Positions 9,604 to 19,481 of a DNA stretch of 64,000 nucleotides are shown piece after piece. The position numbers and the translations under genes were made by a program. The notes beneath the pieces are model-generated. The model did no database searches. It had not been told where the DNA came from and saw only the letters and a list, made by a program, of their open reading frames with translations. Origin of the DNA: Thalassospira lucentensis (GTDB lineage: Bacteria > Pseudomonadota > Alphaproteobacteria > Rhodospirillales > Thalassospiraceae); contig NZ_LPVY01000025.1 in NCBI RefSeq assembly GCF_001613805.1, forward strand, positions 1 through 64,000. The letters are read 5' to 3'. Numbering within the stretch: the first letter of the stretch is position 1; each line of letters begins with the position of its first letter.

Positions 9604-10546
9604 ACCCGATCATGACGGGTGTAAAAGAAACATCCAGCGCAAGCCGTGAGCTTGATCCGCTGGAATGGACGCTTAAGGGCGACCGGGCGGAATTGCAGAT
9701 TAGTCAGTGAGAGAGCCGAGACCTCCCGTCGGCTCCTGAATGATGAAAGCCGGAATAGCAGAAATGCTGTTCCGGCTTTCTTATGCCGGTGTGATTTTGG
9801 TATGTTTTTTGAACTAACGGAAAGAGTGAAATGGTTATCAACCCAATGGTTGGGGGTGGCTATCTTCCCGGATATATCAAAGCTGTGCACGATATATTTA
9901 TTGTGATGAAGGGAATGAGGTTTTGCGTGAAATGGATAATTTGATCGCAGATTAAAATACTCCCATGGTCCTTGGGGGAGGGGGAGTTAACTGCATGCCC
10001 CGCAGAGGGCTTTTTAATGTTTGCTTGTTGGGACTGGTGTTAAGCCTGTGCCCATGAAAGGGATGGCTGCGACCATCGTGAGCCGCTCATGCCCCAAGGC
10101 TGAGGCTGTAAATAAATCGCTCCAGTGGAACTATTTTAGGCTGAAGGTCTAGCACTGGGGATAGCCCCGTTGGCGCGGTTTACCCATTCCTCTCAGCAGC
10201 CCGCCCGCCACCAAAAGATAGTTTTACTTATTAGGAGCATCAGGCTGAAAATGACAAGCAGATAAAGTATCCTAAAACCATTTTATCTTTATTATGTTAT
10301 GAATAAAATTTAAGTTATGCTGCTTCTGAATAGGTTTTTCTCCTTTTTCTGGTGCCCTGTCGCCAGTTCCTTATTCGTACATAAATATATCATTTTAGAA
10401 TCTTTAGCTGTTAGATTCGAGCTAATCAATTGGCGGGTGACATGCTAATCGTTTAATTTATGATGAGAGTATATGAAGGTGAGAAAAGTTGATTTTCATT
10501 TTTCTTAGGTTTTCCAGTAAATATTTTCGTTATGTAAAGGTCGAGT
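9604..10546. other. 943-bp intergenic region between operon and polysaccharide island
   Basis: It contains the terminator-like hairpin at 9745-9780, then a GC-richer block at about 9980-10210, then a strongly AT-rich leader to the glycosylphosphotransferase. The GC-rich block includes GGGCTTTTTAATGTTTGCTTG at 10008-10028. This nearly repeats the tail of the tRNA terminator at 73-94. No convincing protein-coding gene is seen; the longest candidates lack recognisable features or good start sites. It may hold a structured RNA or decayed mobile DNA. Confidence 0.5.
9745..9780. terminator. Stem-loop terminator after the peptide operon
   Basis: GAAAGCCGGAA (9745-9755) pairs with TTCCGGCTTTC (9770-9780), and an inner AGCA/TGCT pair closes a GAAA loop. 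The T tail is short and mixed, so it may act as a terminator or as an mRNA 3' end stabiliser. Confidence 0.65.
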
Positions 10547-12007
10547 GTGGGAATGCGGAGTGGGGATAAATATTATGGCCATATATATGGGCGAAAAAGA
10601 CTTATTGTAAGGGATTTAATATTTGTAAGCGATGCAATAGTTCTTCTAGTTTCTCCTTTTTTTGCTTCTTTGTTTAGATTTGATGCATTTTACGTTCCTG
10701 AAAGTCTTTATCTTCCTTCTGTTATCGTTTCTGCTGTATATTTCGCGTTTATGATTTTGATGCGATCTTATACGAGGATAGATTTAAGTTTTCTTCGGGT
10801 TGGTGTTGTTCGGTTAACAATGTCTCTTGTATCTGCGTACGCATTGTTTTTTTCTTTGTCTTATTTTATGAAGTCGTCAGGTGATATTTCTCGATTATGG
10901 ATGGGTTATAACTTTATTACTTCTATTTTATTACTTGCGTCTTGCAGGTTGGTGTTCGGGTATGTCCTGCATAAGACGGGGGTTGCAATGAGGCTTCGCC
11001 CGGCATTTTCTATTATTTATAGCGGCTCTCATCGAAACGTGATGAATGCGATCGTTACTGCGAAAGATACCTATCGCATCAATGTTGATAAATGCATTGA
11101 GTTGCCCAGTTTGGATGACTTCAAGGATAATGGAAAAAAAGTCGAAGCAGAGCTGGCTTTACTTAGAAGGTCTGTGCCGGATGTGTTGATTCTCGCACTT
11201 TCTGATGATGATCGTCGAAGATTTTCGACGTTTTTGCCAGCGATTTCTGCAATACCTTCGGAAATTCTCGAATTTTCGTTTTTGACGGCAGATGTCTTGC
11301 TGCCTGAACGTGAAAAAATAAACATGAATTCAGGTCAGCCTAGGGAGTGGGTCGTCGTTGCGGGGCTGCCGTTTATTCGAAGTGCGGAGCAGCCTCTTTC
11401 GGGGAGAGGATGGTGGATTAAACGTCTTGAAGATATAATTCTGGGGATCTTTTTGATGATTCTGTTTTCACCTGTGATGATCTTTGCCGCAATAGGAGTC
11501 AAGCTAACAACCCCGGGGCCTGTCCTTTATCGTCAATTGCGCCATGGATTTAACGGTCAAGAGATCAAAATTTTCAAGTTTCGTTCGATGTACGCTGAGT
11601 GCTGTGATCCGGAGGCTGTGGGTGAGTTATCCCAGGTAAGGAAGGGGGACCCCCGAGTAACGCGATTTGGATTGTTCCTTCGGCGTACAAGTCTGGATGA
11701 GTTGCCGCAACTGTTTAATGTCTTGAGAGGCGAGATGTCTCTTGTTGGCCCGCGTCCCCATGCAACAAATCAGTATGCGCATTACCAGGGAAAGGTTAAC
11801 ACTTATTTTTCTCGGCACCGTGTGCGTCCGGGGATTACAGGTTGGGCGCAAATCAACGGTTGGCGTGGCGAGACTGACACCGACGAAAAAATTCAGCAAC
11901 GTATCGCCTGTGATCTGTACTATATCAGCCATTGGTCGATCTGGTTTGATATTCGCATCCTGTTTTTGACGCTTTTCTTAGGATTTGCGAACAAAAATGC
12001 TTTTTAA
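10547..12007 (+). CDS. Undecaprenyl-phosphate sugar phosphotransferase (WcaJ/polyprenyl glycosylphosphotransferase type)
   Basis: A 486-residue initiating enzyme that moves a sugar-1-phosphate from a nucleotide sugar to undecaprenyl phosphate at the inner membrane. About four TM helices lie in residues 20-145. A central CoA-binding-like domain follows. The catalytic bacterial sugar-transferase domain covers about 285-486, with a TM helix ([18 protein letters not shown]), [34 protein letters not shown] and [17 protein letters not shown]. The GTG at 10547 has AAGG 6 nt upstream; ATG at 10553 is an alternative. It opens the island and is AT-rich compared with the preceding operon. Confidence 0.92.
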   Translation: MGMRSGDKYYGHIYGRKRLIVRDLIFVSDAIVLLVSPFFASLFRFDAFYVPESLYLPSVIVSAVYFAFMILMRSYTRIDLSFLRVGVVRLTMSLVSAYALFFSLSYFMKSSGDISRLWMGYNFITSILLLASCRLVFGYVLHKTGVAMRLRPAFSIIYSGSHRNVMNAIVTAKDTYRINVDKCIELPSLDDFKDNGKKVEAELALLRRSVPDVLILALSDDDRRRFSTFLPAISAIPSEILEFSFLTADVLLPEREKINMNSGQPREWVVVAGLPFIRSAEQPLSGRGWWIKRLEDIILGIFLMILFSPVMIFAAIGVKLTTPGPVLYRQLRHGFNGQEIKIFKFRSMYAECCDPEAVGELSQVRKGDPRVTRFGLFLRRTSLDELPQLFNVLRGEMSLVGPRPHATNQYAHYQGKVNTYFSRHRVRPGITGWAQINGWRGETDTDEKIQQRIACDLYYISHWSIWFDIRILFLTLFLGFANKNAF

Positions 12008-12165
12008 AGCGTGTCCAGTCTATAAACCATTATTCTTAAAAGTGCGGTTCTCTGTGCAAGAACGGATTGAGATGCAATATTGTTTGAAAAGTTCAATGCA
12101 GCGTGGCGAAGGATTTTTCTCAAACCGATCGCTGAACGCTGCAAGGCTTTTCTAATCAACGCAAA

Positions 12166-13380
12166 TTACGAGAATTGCGTGATGGTCTTGTGCAATATCT
12201 CAGCTTGTTGCTCGGCTTCATCCCAATTCCAGTAATTCGTTTTAAACTGGAATATTTTCGGTTGCACCAATTCCGCGTTCGGACACAAGCCGCGGGCAAA
12301 GTTCTGATAGATTCCGGTGTAGGCTGGATGTGTAATCGGACATCCGTTGGCAAACATTGGTTCGAGATAGCTGAGTTTCCATGCTGCGTACACGCCATCG
12401 CCGCCATTGGCCAAAAACGCATCGCGAAACTGGTGCCAAGTTAAATCAGAATTTTCCAATTTAGCGACAAAAGTCCAATAACTGTTTGTGCAGTTCGAAG
12501 GCGTTTTTTGTGGCACAAACCATTCGCATCCTGCTACTGCTTCGTTAAATAGGTGTCCGACATCAATGCGGCGCTGGACCAGCTCATCCACCCGTTCTAA
12601 TTGCGCCAATGCCACTGCTGCGCACAATTCTGGCATCCTGTAATTGAAGCCGGTAGACACGTGACGGGAATAATTGGGGTCTTGAATATCGTTCTTGGTA
12701 ATCTTTCCTTTGCGTGACCCTACGCCAGCGTAACCCAAGCTGTTAAAGCGTCTGATATTGTTGGCGAGCGTTTCATCGTTCGTGACGATCATCCCGCCTT
12801 CTCCGGATGTCAGGTGTTTGGAGCTTTGGAAGCTGAAGCTCGATATGTGACCAATAGTGCCTATTTTTTTTCCTTTGTAAGTGTTGGTAATGGCTTCGGC
12901 ATCGTCTTCTATCACCACCAGATTGTGTTCTTTGGCTATCTGCATGATGGCGTCCATATCCGGCGACAACCCATAAAGTGCGACGGGGATAATTGCTTTG
13001 GTTCGGGAGGTGACACGTTCACGTATACTGGCAGGGTCGATTTGGAAGGTGTCTGGATCGACGTCAGCAAAGACCGGCACTGCATGAGCCTGCAAAACCA
13101 CAAAGGTGGTAGACGACATCGTAAGGGGAGGTACGATTACTTCGTCACCAGGCCCAACACCCGCTGCTTCCAATGCTGCATGCATCGTGCAGGTGCCGTT
13201 CATAAACGAAATGGCAAATTCCATTCCCATATACTCGGCAAAGGCTTTTTCCAGGCGGGTACAGAACTCCGACCCCTTCGATGTTTCAAATCCAAAGTCT
13301 AGGCATTGCTGCAAGTAGCGACGCTCTAAGTCAGAGACGCGCTCAATGATACGCTTTTCAGGCGCGGGATAAGAAAACAT
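12166..13380 (-). CDS. DegT/DnrJ/EryC1/StrS-family sugar aminotransferase
   Basis: A 404-residue PLP-dependent aminotransferase that converts a keto nucleotide sugar to an amino sugar. The internal-aldimine lysine is Lys188 in SFSFQSSKHLTSGEGG, and the PLP-ring aspartate is in VVIEDDAEA (about 160). The N-terminal region FGFETSKGSEFCTRLEKAFAEY is typical. Its start overlaps by one base the stop of the upstream cytidylyltransferase gene. The pair resembles spsC/spsF of spore-coat nonulosonic-acid clusters, so it is a candidate for the C4 transamination step of the nonulosonic precursor (PseC/LegC role). It could instead make another amino sugar. Confidence 0.9.
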   Translation of the reverse strand: MFSYPAPEKRIIERVSDLERRYLQQCLDFGFETSKGSEFCTRLEKAFAEYMGMEFAISFMNGTCTMHAALEAAGVGPGDEVIVPPLTMSSTTFVVLQAHAVPVFADVDPDTFQIDPASIRERVTSRTKAIIPVALYGLSPDMDAIMQIAKEHNLVVIEDDAEAITNTYKGKKIGTIGHISSFSFQSSKHLTSGEGGMIVTNDETLANNIRRFNSLGYAGVGSRKGKITKNDIQDPNYSRHVSTGFNYRMPELCAAVALAQLERVDELVQRRIDVGHLFNEAVAGCEWFVPQKTPSNCTNSYWTFVAKLENSDLTWHQFRDAFLANGGDGVYAAWKLSYLEPMFANGCPITHPAYTGIYQNFARGLCPNAELVQPKIFQFKTNYWNWDEAEQQAEILHKTITQFS

Positions 13381-14171
13381 CAGTTATTACCTATTTCTGT
13401 TCGATAAAGTGCGGAACGGCCAACCTGCGAGTTCAAAGCAGAGATCTCAGGCTTGCGCTTTAGCAGGTCCAGAACTTGTTCCATGCTGGGCATCGGCTCA
13501 TTGGGAAAATGAGCAAAGACCGCTTTAAAGAATGCCATATCCATGTTTGTATCCAGCGTCCAGCGATATGCAGAAAGATTCAAGGTTCCCTGCAGGCTGT
13601 GGCATCTAAATTGCTCTGGGTTGTTGTATATGTAGGGCGTTACATGTTCGCGCTCATAGCTGCTGGCGGAGACTTCATTTGCGGCAAGTAGCGCCTTGAT
13701 AGCCACAACTTCGGTGTCTTGACCTTCTGGCAGCCAGGGTGGTTGATTATTGCATACGTAATCCCATTGACCACTGTCAGCCAAGAAAGTGTCAATCGCA
13801 GCATCCATTATCGCCGGATCTTTGAGTGGGTCATCCGCAGTCAGGCGGACGACTGCGCCAGCCTCTCTCTCCTCCTCTGGAATTAAGGTGAGGATCGTCT
13901 CTGCGTAGCGGCTCAATACATCTTCCTCTGAGCCTCGAAAGACTGCGACATCCCTTTCCTTTAATATACCTTCCAAAATATCATCTTCAATTGATGTCGA
14001 TGTGGCAACAATGACTTTGTCAATCAATCGCGCAGCTTTTGCGCGGTCCACCAAGTGCATTACAACAGGTTTGCCAGCAAGATCCATCAAGCTTTTACCG
14101 GGCAGACGCGTTGAATTCATGCGTGCCTGAATAATTGCGGTAACTGTCACAGTAAATTTTGCCTTTCTCAA
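13380..14171 (-). CDS. SpsF/NeuA-type cytidylyltransferase
   Basis: A 263-residue nucleotidyltransferase of the SpsF (CTP-transfer) family, related to 3-deoxy-manno-octulosonate cytidylyltransferases. The N-terminal nucleotide-binding signature AIIQARMNSTRLPGKSL is intact, followed by GKPVVMHLVDRA and the acidic metal-binding region RLTADDPL. It would activate a nonulosonic acid as CMP-sugar. The start is uncertain: TTG at 14171 is the longest choice, but GTG at 14150 with AGAAAGG upstream is equally possible and leaves the domain intact. It is translationally coupled to the following aminotransferase. Confidence 0.87.
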   Translation of the reverse strand: MRKAKFTVTVTAIIQARMNSTRLPGKSLMDLAGKPVVMHLVDRAKAARLIDKVIVATSTSIEDDILEGILKERDVAVFRGSEEDVLSRYAETILTLIPEEEREAGAVVRLTADDPLKDPAIMDAAIDTFLADSGQWDYVCNNQPPWLPEGQDTEVVAIKALLAANEVSASSYEREHVTPYIYNNPEQFRCHSLQGTLNLSAYRWTLDTNMDMAFFKAVFAHFPNEPMPSMEQVLDLLKRKPEISALNSQVGRSALYRTEIGNN

Positions 14172-14280
14172 GCACGTTTAACCTAGATTCCGCTAGTTAT
14201 CCCCCCGCACACGCCATTTTGGTTTCAATTAGAACTGATATGCGGGATGGGAGACGGTGAAGATACGAGATAGAATTTAC

Positions 14281-15774
14281 TTATTCGCTTTGCCGCCGGA
14301 AAAGGCCTGCAAGTATGGTTCTGTCAGACGCCTGCAGGCCTCCGACAAGCAGGAACACGGCAAAATAGCCAACAATAGCTCCTGCAATCGTCGCCGTCAG
14401 GGGAATGATGTTGGTCGTTTCCACGCTACCTGGAAGATAGTTACACCAGACCAAGCCAACGGTCATCATCAGCGTTGCAAACAGAGAGCGAAGCAAGCTG
14501 GGCCAATGAAAGGAAACCTTAAAGCTTGGACTTACTTTAAGCAGGGCATAAACAGCAGCACTGGCATAGGCTGCAATCGAAACCGCTGCTGGTATGGTAA
14601 CTGTGGGGAAAGAGGAAAGCAGTGCCAAGTTGAGACCAACGTTCAAGATGATCGCAATGAGGTTTGCTGCAAATATTACTGATGTTTGACGCGTTACGAA
14701 GGTTACGCTCGAAAGTATAATAACAATTCCATAGAACAACATTGCTAGCGCAATTAATGCCAAAGCCCACCTTCCGGAATACGCAATTTCCGGTGTCGTC
14801 AGTGTCGCAAGTAGAGTAGGGCCAACAATCAGGGCGCCGACGCAGAACGGAATAGCAAGAATTAGAAACAGACGCAGGGCGTGTGAGACGAGCAGCTCGG
14901 CTTGTTGGATTTTATTTTCGTCCCACAGGCGACATAACGTAGGGGGAAGTATTGTTCCAAGAAGTTTTGGGAAAAAAATGAGTAGTCCTGCGAGAGCATA
15001 TGAAGCTTGGTACTGTCCAACGGCCGCCGCAGAGAGAAGCAAGCCAATCAGATATCGGTCTCCAAAGGCAACCAGAAAATCAATAATGAATTCGCCTGTT
15101 AGGGGAAGGCCAAGAGATGTATCTCTCCAAAACTTGGGCCAATGATACAATGGCCTGCTTAAGCCAGTCTCTCTGAGTATTCCCAATATAAGTGTTGGGA
15201 AGGCCAAGACTAACAATGAGCTGCCGTGAAGAAGCAGAAGCATATTAAGGCTAAGTTCATGCCCCCACAGCACAACACCAATAGTTGCACCAATATGGAT
15301 ATAAATTTGCCCAATTGTGAGGAGGTTGAACGTGCCAAATCGCGACGTGTAACGGTAGTAGTCTGTGGCCGTTTCCTGCACAGTTAATCCCAGAAGCCAC
15401 AAAACCAAATATCCTGGAGAGAAAGGCATTTTCTCTCCTGTCATAGCAAGCAGGGATTGGCTGCCAAAATATAGTAGAGCCGCAAATATCGCGGTAGAAG
15501 CAATCCGAAAGGTGAGAGAAGGCATTAGTAATGCACGACGTTGATCGCTGGTATCCGCTGCTGGCAGTTCGCGACGAAATGTATAGTTGGTACCAAAAGA
15601 TGAGATTCCGGCAAGAAACACAACGATCGATGACAGAAGGACATAAGTGCCAAAAATAGAATCCCCTGCCGTTTTAATAATAATGGGCATGATGATCAGC
15701 CCCCGGAAGCTGACAAGGAACTGTGTAAGGCCTCCCAGCAAAATTTGCTTTGCTATGGATTGACCGATCGACAT
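14281..15774 (-). CDS. Wzx-type oligosaccharide flippase (MOP superfamily)
   Basis: A 497-residue polytopic membrane protein with about 12-14 hydrophobic helices and few charged loops. This fits the polysaccharide biosynthesis/Wzx branch of the MOP exporters. It would flip undecaprenyl-linked repeat units across the inner membrane. The start at 15774 has AGGAGG a few bases upstream. The N-terminus QILLGGLTQFLVSFRGLIIMPIIIK is typical of the family. It heads a minus-strand run with the cytidylyltransferase and aminotransferase, 109 nt apart. Confidence 0.85.
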   Translation of the reverse strand: MSIGQSIAKQILLGGLTQFLVSFRGLIIMPIIIKTAGDSIFGTYVLLSSIVVFLAGISSFGTNYTFRRELPAADTSDQRRALLMPSLTFRIASTAIFAALLYFGSQSLLAMTGEKMPFSPGYLVLWLLGLTVQETATDYYRYTSRFGTFNLLTIGQIYIHIGATIGVVLWGHELSLNMLLLLHGSSLLVLAFPTLILGILRETGLSRPLYHWPKFWRDTSLGLPLTGEFIIDFLVAFGDRYLIGLLLSAAAVGQYQASYALAGLLIFFPKLLGTILPPTLCRLWDENKIQQAELLVSHALRLFLILAIPFCVGALIVGPTLLATLTTPEIAYSGRWALALIALAMLFYGIVIILSSVTFVTRQTSVIFAANLIAIILNVGLNLALLSSFPTVTIPAAVSIAAYASAAVYALLKVSPSFKVSFHWPSLLRSLFATLMMTVGLVWCNYLPGSVETTNIIPLTATIAGAIVGYFAVFLLVGGLQASDRTILAGLFRRQSE

Positions 15775-16418
15775 CTCACCTCCTGATATATGCGGTTTGA
15801 CACGAATGCTTTAAGGAAACCGAGAATGAAAGCACCCCATATCATGATAGGTGTTTGTTGGGAAATAGAGCTTCTACCGATTATGACGCGTAATAACCTA
15901 AATTATCCGCAGAAGAGATGCAGAAAGGGCGTACCGGATTTTGTTTATGGTAATAGCTTAACGGCTGTGGAAAATTTTTTAGCATTTCCTGTGGCCGAAT
16001 CAGGAAAACGGGCATAAGTTCACGAGATTCTGATGTTCTAGTTCCCTTTATTATTCAAATCGAGATTAAGAAGAATAATTATTGGTATTTGGGGCGAGAA
16101 AAATGAAGTGTGGAAAGATGTCTCGTCAATATGGAGTATCTGTCAATTTAATAATGGCGAGCGTAACCGAGGATTCTTGCAGTAGAAGCTTCCAGAAGGA
16201 TATATTACGTTTATTGAATTTATACGGTTAATTGATGTGATTATTTGGTGAGGCTGAGTTGCATATTAATCAATTGAGGATTTTAAAGTGATATAATGAT
16301 TTTTTACTATTTTCTCCTGCGTTCACAGAGATTTTTTTTATTTCGCAAGCAATAAAAATCGAGTCTGCCTCGATGCAGAGGGTTTGATGGTTCTGTTACC
16401 TTCTGCTGCTTTTATTCT
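15775..16418. other. 644-bp AT-rich divergent intergenic region
   Basis: It separates the minus-strand wzx group from the plus-strand reductase operon, so it should carry two divergent promoters. It is rich in A/T runs. A 75-codon frame at 15790-16017 has no recognisable features and is not called. No repeat or RNA was identified. Confidence 0.5.
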
Positions 16419-17396
16419 ATGAAGACGGTTAAAATGGTAAAATCAAATAGCGTTGAAACAGCCGGCCCAATTCTTGTTACAGGGGCTGGAGGTACTCTAG
16501 GCTATTATTTTTGTTCTGCGTGGGGAAATGGTAGAGCCACCGGTAGGAGAGTTGTTCCTGTTATTCGAGACAGGACAGCGTGGGTGAATCCGCTTGGGCA
16601 AGGAAGTAACCTCGCGCCAGTAGAAGTGCTTGATCTTTCTGACGGAGCGCTAACAAATCGCATGATTGCTCGTTTGAAGCCAAGTGTCGTTATACATTGT
16701 GCGGCCTTGGCTGATGTCGATCAATGCGAGGAAGACCGTGATATTGCTTTTCGCGACAATGTTGAAGCTACCCGATCAATTGTTTCTGCTTTGCGGCGTC
16801 ACGTTCCTGACTGCCATTTGGTTCATATTTCTACCGATCAAGTCTATTGTGATGGCGGAGGATATCGTGGCGATCTTGGTCCGGTTAATATTTACGGTTG
16901 GACCAAGCTATGGAGTGAAGACATAGCTCGTCAACATAAGGTTACGACAGTTTTTCGGTTAAATTATGTTGGTCGTGGCGTTCGGGGCCGTTCGGGACTG
17001 ATCAATTGGCTTGTTGAAAGTCTTAGTGCCGAGAAGCCGGTTACATTATTTCAGGATGTGCTTTTTAATCCTTGTCATGGTGCGCTTGTACCGCAAGTTG
17101 CTGGGCAAATGATCTCAACGCGAACTTTGGGAACCTTTAATCTCGGTGCGCACGGTGGTGGACTGTCTAAGGCCGATTTTTTGTTGGCGGTAGCGAGGGA
17201 GTTCTGTTTGCCGATTCAAACTGTTCAATTTGGCCGTTTGAGTGATTTATCTCTTAAAGCTCCACGAGCGCTAGATATACGGATGGATGTTTCCGCAACG
17301 GAAACGGCATTGGGGGAGAAGCTGCCATGTCTTTCAAAAACCCTTGAGGCCTTGGTCGATGAATGGCAACAAAAGGGAAAGCATGATGCTTGGTGA
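16419..17396 (+). CDS. RmlD-like sugar-nucleotide reductase (extended SDR)
   Basis: A 325-residue NAD(P)-dependent short-chain dehydrogenase of the RmlD substrate-binding type. The Rossmann motif TGAGGTLG is at about 21-28. The downstream IHCAALADVDQCEED segment and the HISTDQVY strand match RmlD. The catalytic pair is Tyr159 and Lys163 in YGWTK. It would reduce a 4-keto nucleotide sugar. The C-terminal half (about 200-325) is more divergent than in dTDP-rhamnose synthases. It overlaps the next gene by 14 nt. Its place with PIG-L, PseG and NeuB suggests a role in the nonulosonic precursor rather than rhamnose. An SDR of the same kind, SpsK, accompanies spore-coat clusters. Confidence 0.82.
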   Translation: MKTVKMVKSNSVETAGPILVTGAGGTLGYYFCSAWGNGRATGRRVVPVIRDRTAWVNPLGQGSNLAPVEVLDLSDGALTNRMIARLKPSVVIHCAALADVDQCEEDRDIAFRDNVEATRSIVSALRRHVPDCHLVHISTDQVYCDGGGYRGDLGPVNIYGWTKLWSEDIARQHKVTTVFRLNYVGRGVRGRSGLINWLVESLSAEKPVTLFQDVLFNPCHGALVPQVAGQMISTRTLGTFNLGAHGGGLSKADFLLAVAREFCLPIQTVQFGRLSDLSLKAPRALDIRMDVSATETALGEKLPCLSKTLEALVDEWQQKGKHDAW

Positions 17397-18087
17397 AGAG
17401 CGGGTTTTGGTAATTGCCGCCCACCCAGACGATGAAGTGCTTGGCTGTGGAGGAACGATGGCACGATACCGTGCCTTGGGATGTTCGGTCCGAGTGGTTT
17501 TTTTGGCCGAAGGAGTGACTGCCCGCTTCTCTCCCGAACAGTTTAGCAGCCCAGAAGTGAGAGAACAGTCTGCGAGGCGGAATGCAAATGCTCTGAGCGC
17601 GATGGCGGCTTTGGGGATTGATGCAGATCATGTGTTTTTGTCAGAGCGTCCTTGCTGTCGTTTGGATCAGGTTCCTCTGATTGATTTGACCAAAGAAATA
17701 GAATCACACATTCGGGATTTCCTGCCAACCCGCTTATTTACCCATAGTGCCGATGATCCCAACGTTGATCATGGGGTTGCGCATCGTGCCGTTTTACCCG
17801 CTGTTCGCCCGCTTGCCGGGCAAAGTTTGCGAGCCGTGTTTGCCTTTGAGGTTTTATCAAGCACCGAGTGGAACCCTTTAAAGCCGTTCGCTCCCACTGT
17901 TTTCCATGATATTAGCCTCAACATGGAACAAAAAATTGCTGCAATGGCCGCTTATGAGAGTGAGATGCTTCCGGCGCCACATCCTCGTTCGCCGGAGGTT
18001 TTGCGTGCTTTGGCGTGCTACCGGGGAGCGCAGGCTGGGGTATCCTACGCGGAGGGGTTTGCGCTGATCCGTGGTTTGAACTTGTGA
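17383..18087 (+). CDS. PIG-L family N-deacetylase
   Basis: A 234-residue zinc deacetylase of the LmbE/PIG-L family, which removes acyl groups from N-acyl amino sugars. The metal and catalytic motif AAHPDDE is at residues 12-18 (His14, Asp16, Asp17), with a distal HGVAHRAV histidine. The ATG at 17383 (alternative 17386) follows GGGAAAG. The in-frame start at 17287 lies deep in the upstream gene and is unlikely. It overlaps both neighbours, and the PseG gene starts on its stop codon (TGATG). In context it may deacetylate a nonulosonic acid or its UDP precursor, which would open a site for another substituent. Confidence 0.88.
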   Translation: MMLGEERVLVIAAHPDDEVLGCGGTMARYRALGCSVRVVFLAEGVTARFSPEQFSSPEVREQSARRNANALSAMAALGIDADHVFLSERPCCRLDQVPLIDLTKEIESHIRDFLPTRLFTHSADDPNVDHGVAHRAVLPAVRPLAGQSLRAVFAFEVLSSTEWNPLKPFAPTVFHDISLNMEQKIAAMAAYESEMLPAPHPRSPEVLRALACYRGAQAGVSYAEGFALIRGLNL

Positions 18088-19136
18088 TGGCTTCGCCACC
18101 ACTCTTGATCAGGTGTGATGCCGGACAAGACCACGGTCTGGGGCATTTGATGCGCTGCTTGTCTTTGGCGGAATCGTTGCGTTCCATTCAAGGGCCGATC
18201 GCTCAGTTTTTGATGCAAGCTCCTGAAGACATTCGGCAAAGGGTTCGTGATGCAGGTTTTTTTGTATCCGAAGCGTCTACATCTGCTGGGGCTGATGATC
18301 AAGATTGTTCAGAAATTATTGAATGGTGCCATCAGAACAGTGGATCGAAAGGTCAAAAGCCTTGGGTTGTTATAGATGGAAAATATGCTGACCCCGTTGC
18401 TTTAACGCCTTTGGCCGAAACATCCCGGTTGATTTGTTATGATGATTACCCATATCGCGATTTTCCTGCGGCGGTGATTATCAATTCTCAGCCATGGACA
18501 TCAGAACAGGATTACCCTCGTCGCGCGGAGCGGCGAATACTCGCAGGGGCACGTTACAATGCGCTTGATCCGGGTTATTTTGCTGCTGCGGAAAAAGTAA
18601 ACCGTCAGGCTGTGCTGATCACTATGGGGGGAGAAGATCCTGCAAATGATACGGCGTGGATTGCTCGCACGCTTCGCGATCAGCTTGCGGCTTATCAAGT
18701 CCTAGTGGTGATAGGACCTGCTCATCCTGACCGAGAAGGGGCCTGTGCTGCTATAGCAGAGCATCTTCCTCAGGCTGAAATTATCTATGCTCCTTCATCC
18801 TTGGTAGAAATGGCAGAGCGCTCATTTTTGGCTCTTTCTGCTGGAGGGACAAGTTGTTATGAGCTCCAGGCTGCGGGGGTCGCAGTCGCCGCGTTGGCAG
18901 TTGAAGAGCACCAGATCCCCTTTATTGAAGCGTTAGAGCAGTGTGGAGGAGTTGTGCCTTTGGCGGGACCTTCACCCATTTCACATTCGCGACCGGCAGA
19001 GCCTGCCAGAAGCATACTGAGACGCCTATTATCAGATAGCACATGGCGAAATGAGCGTGTTGCGAAAGGGAAGGAATTATTTCCTGTTCCAGGAGGGCGC
19101 TATCTGGCTCAGTCTCTAATGGAAATTCTGCAATAA
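18087..19136 (+). CDS. pseG: PseG/SpsG-like UDP-sugar hydrolase
   Basis: A 349-residue GT-B-fold hydrolase that releases the 2,4-diacetamido-trideoxyhexose from UDP ahead of nonulosonic-acid condensation. The N-terminal signature is clear: Arg9, Asp11 and HGLGHLMRCLSLAESLR, with the catalytic-base histidine at His20. The C-terminal nucleotide site SAGGTSCYELQAAGV is also present. The start at 18087 shares a base with the PIG-L stop; a longer frame from 18015 would overlap that gene. Whether the sugar has the pseudaminic or legionaminic configuration cannot be told from sequence. Confidence 0.88.
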   Translation: MASPPLLIRCDAGQDHGLGHLMRCLSLAESLRSIQGPIAQFLMQAPEDIRQRVRDAGFFVSEASTSAGADDQDCSEIIEWCHQNSGSKGQKPWVVIDGKYADPVALTPLAETSRLICYDDYPYRDFPAAVIINSQPWTSEQDYPRRAERRILAGARYNALDPGYFAAAEKVNRQAVLITMGGEDPANDTAWIARTLRDQLAAYQVLVVIGPAHPDREGACAAIAEHLPQAEIIYAPSSLVEMAERSFLALSAGGTSCYELQAAGVAVAALAVEEHQIPFIEALEQCGGVVPLAGPSPISHSRPAEPARSILRRLLSDSTWRNERVAKGKELFPVPGGRYLAQSLMEILQ

Positions 19137-19481
19137 TTTCCTCTGGTTCCGAGTGCTTGGTTTGGGGGCAAAAAGTCGCAAGCCGCTGGTGATGGTGGTT
19201 GTTTAATCGTCCGTAAGTTTCGGGAAATATTACTTCGGTTGCGAGTGCCCCATTAAGGCTTTGAAAGCCACGCATCTAACGACGCTCAATTGCCCGAAAA
19301 TCCTAATACCCTTTTAAATTCGTTTGTATGTTAAATGGCGTAGGAAGTTTCCACACAGAGGTCGTCAGCCATTTGGCTAGGTGATATGTTCCGCCCCTGA
19401 TTTAACAAACTGTTGGGGTAGGAACTCAATTCCTCTGGTTAAGACACACTAATACGATGGAAAGTTACGGGGGAGTTTGCA
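19137..19481. other. 345-bp gap within the nonulosonic-acid operon
   Basis: This gap is unexpectedly long between tightly overlapping genes. An 11-bp direct repeat TTCCTCTGGTT occurs at 19138-19148 and 19430-19440, bracketing almost the whole gap. No open frame is convincing. It could be a promoter region for neuB or the scar of a lost gene. Confidence 0.4.

Noticed and set aside
10074-10172. Short frame (about 32 codons) starting at an ATG in the GC-rich block
   Set aside because: No ribosome site, no domain, and it stops within the block; not distinguishable from chance.
15790-16017. 75-codon plus-strand frame in the wzx-reductase intergenic region
   Set aside because: No ribosome site, odd composition, no signal or domain.
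16419-17396. Assigning the RmlD-like gene to dTDP-rhamnose synthesis
   Set aside because: No rmlA, rmlB or rmlC is nearby, the C-terminal half diverges, and it is coupled to PIG-L and PseG.
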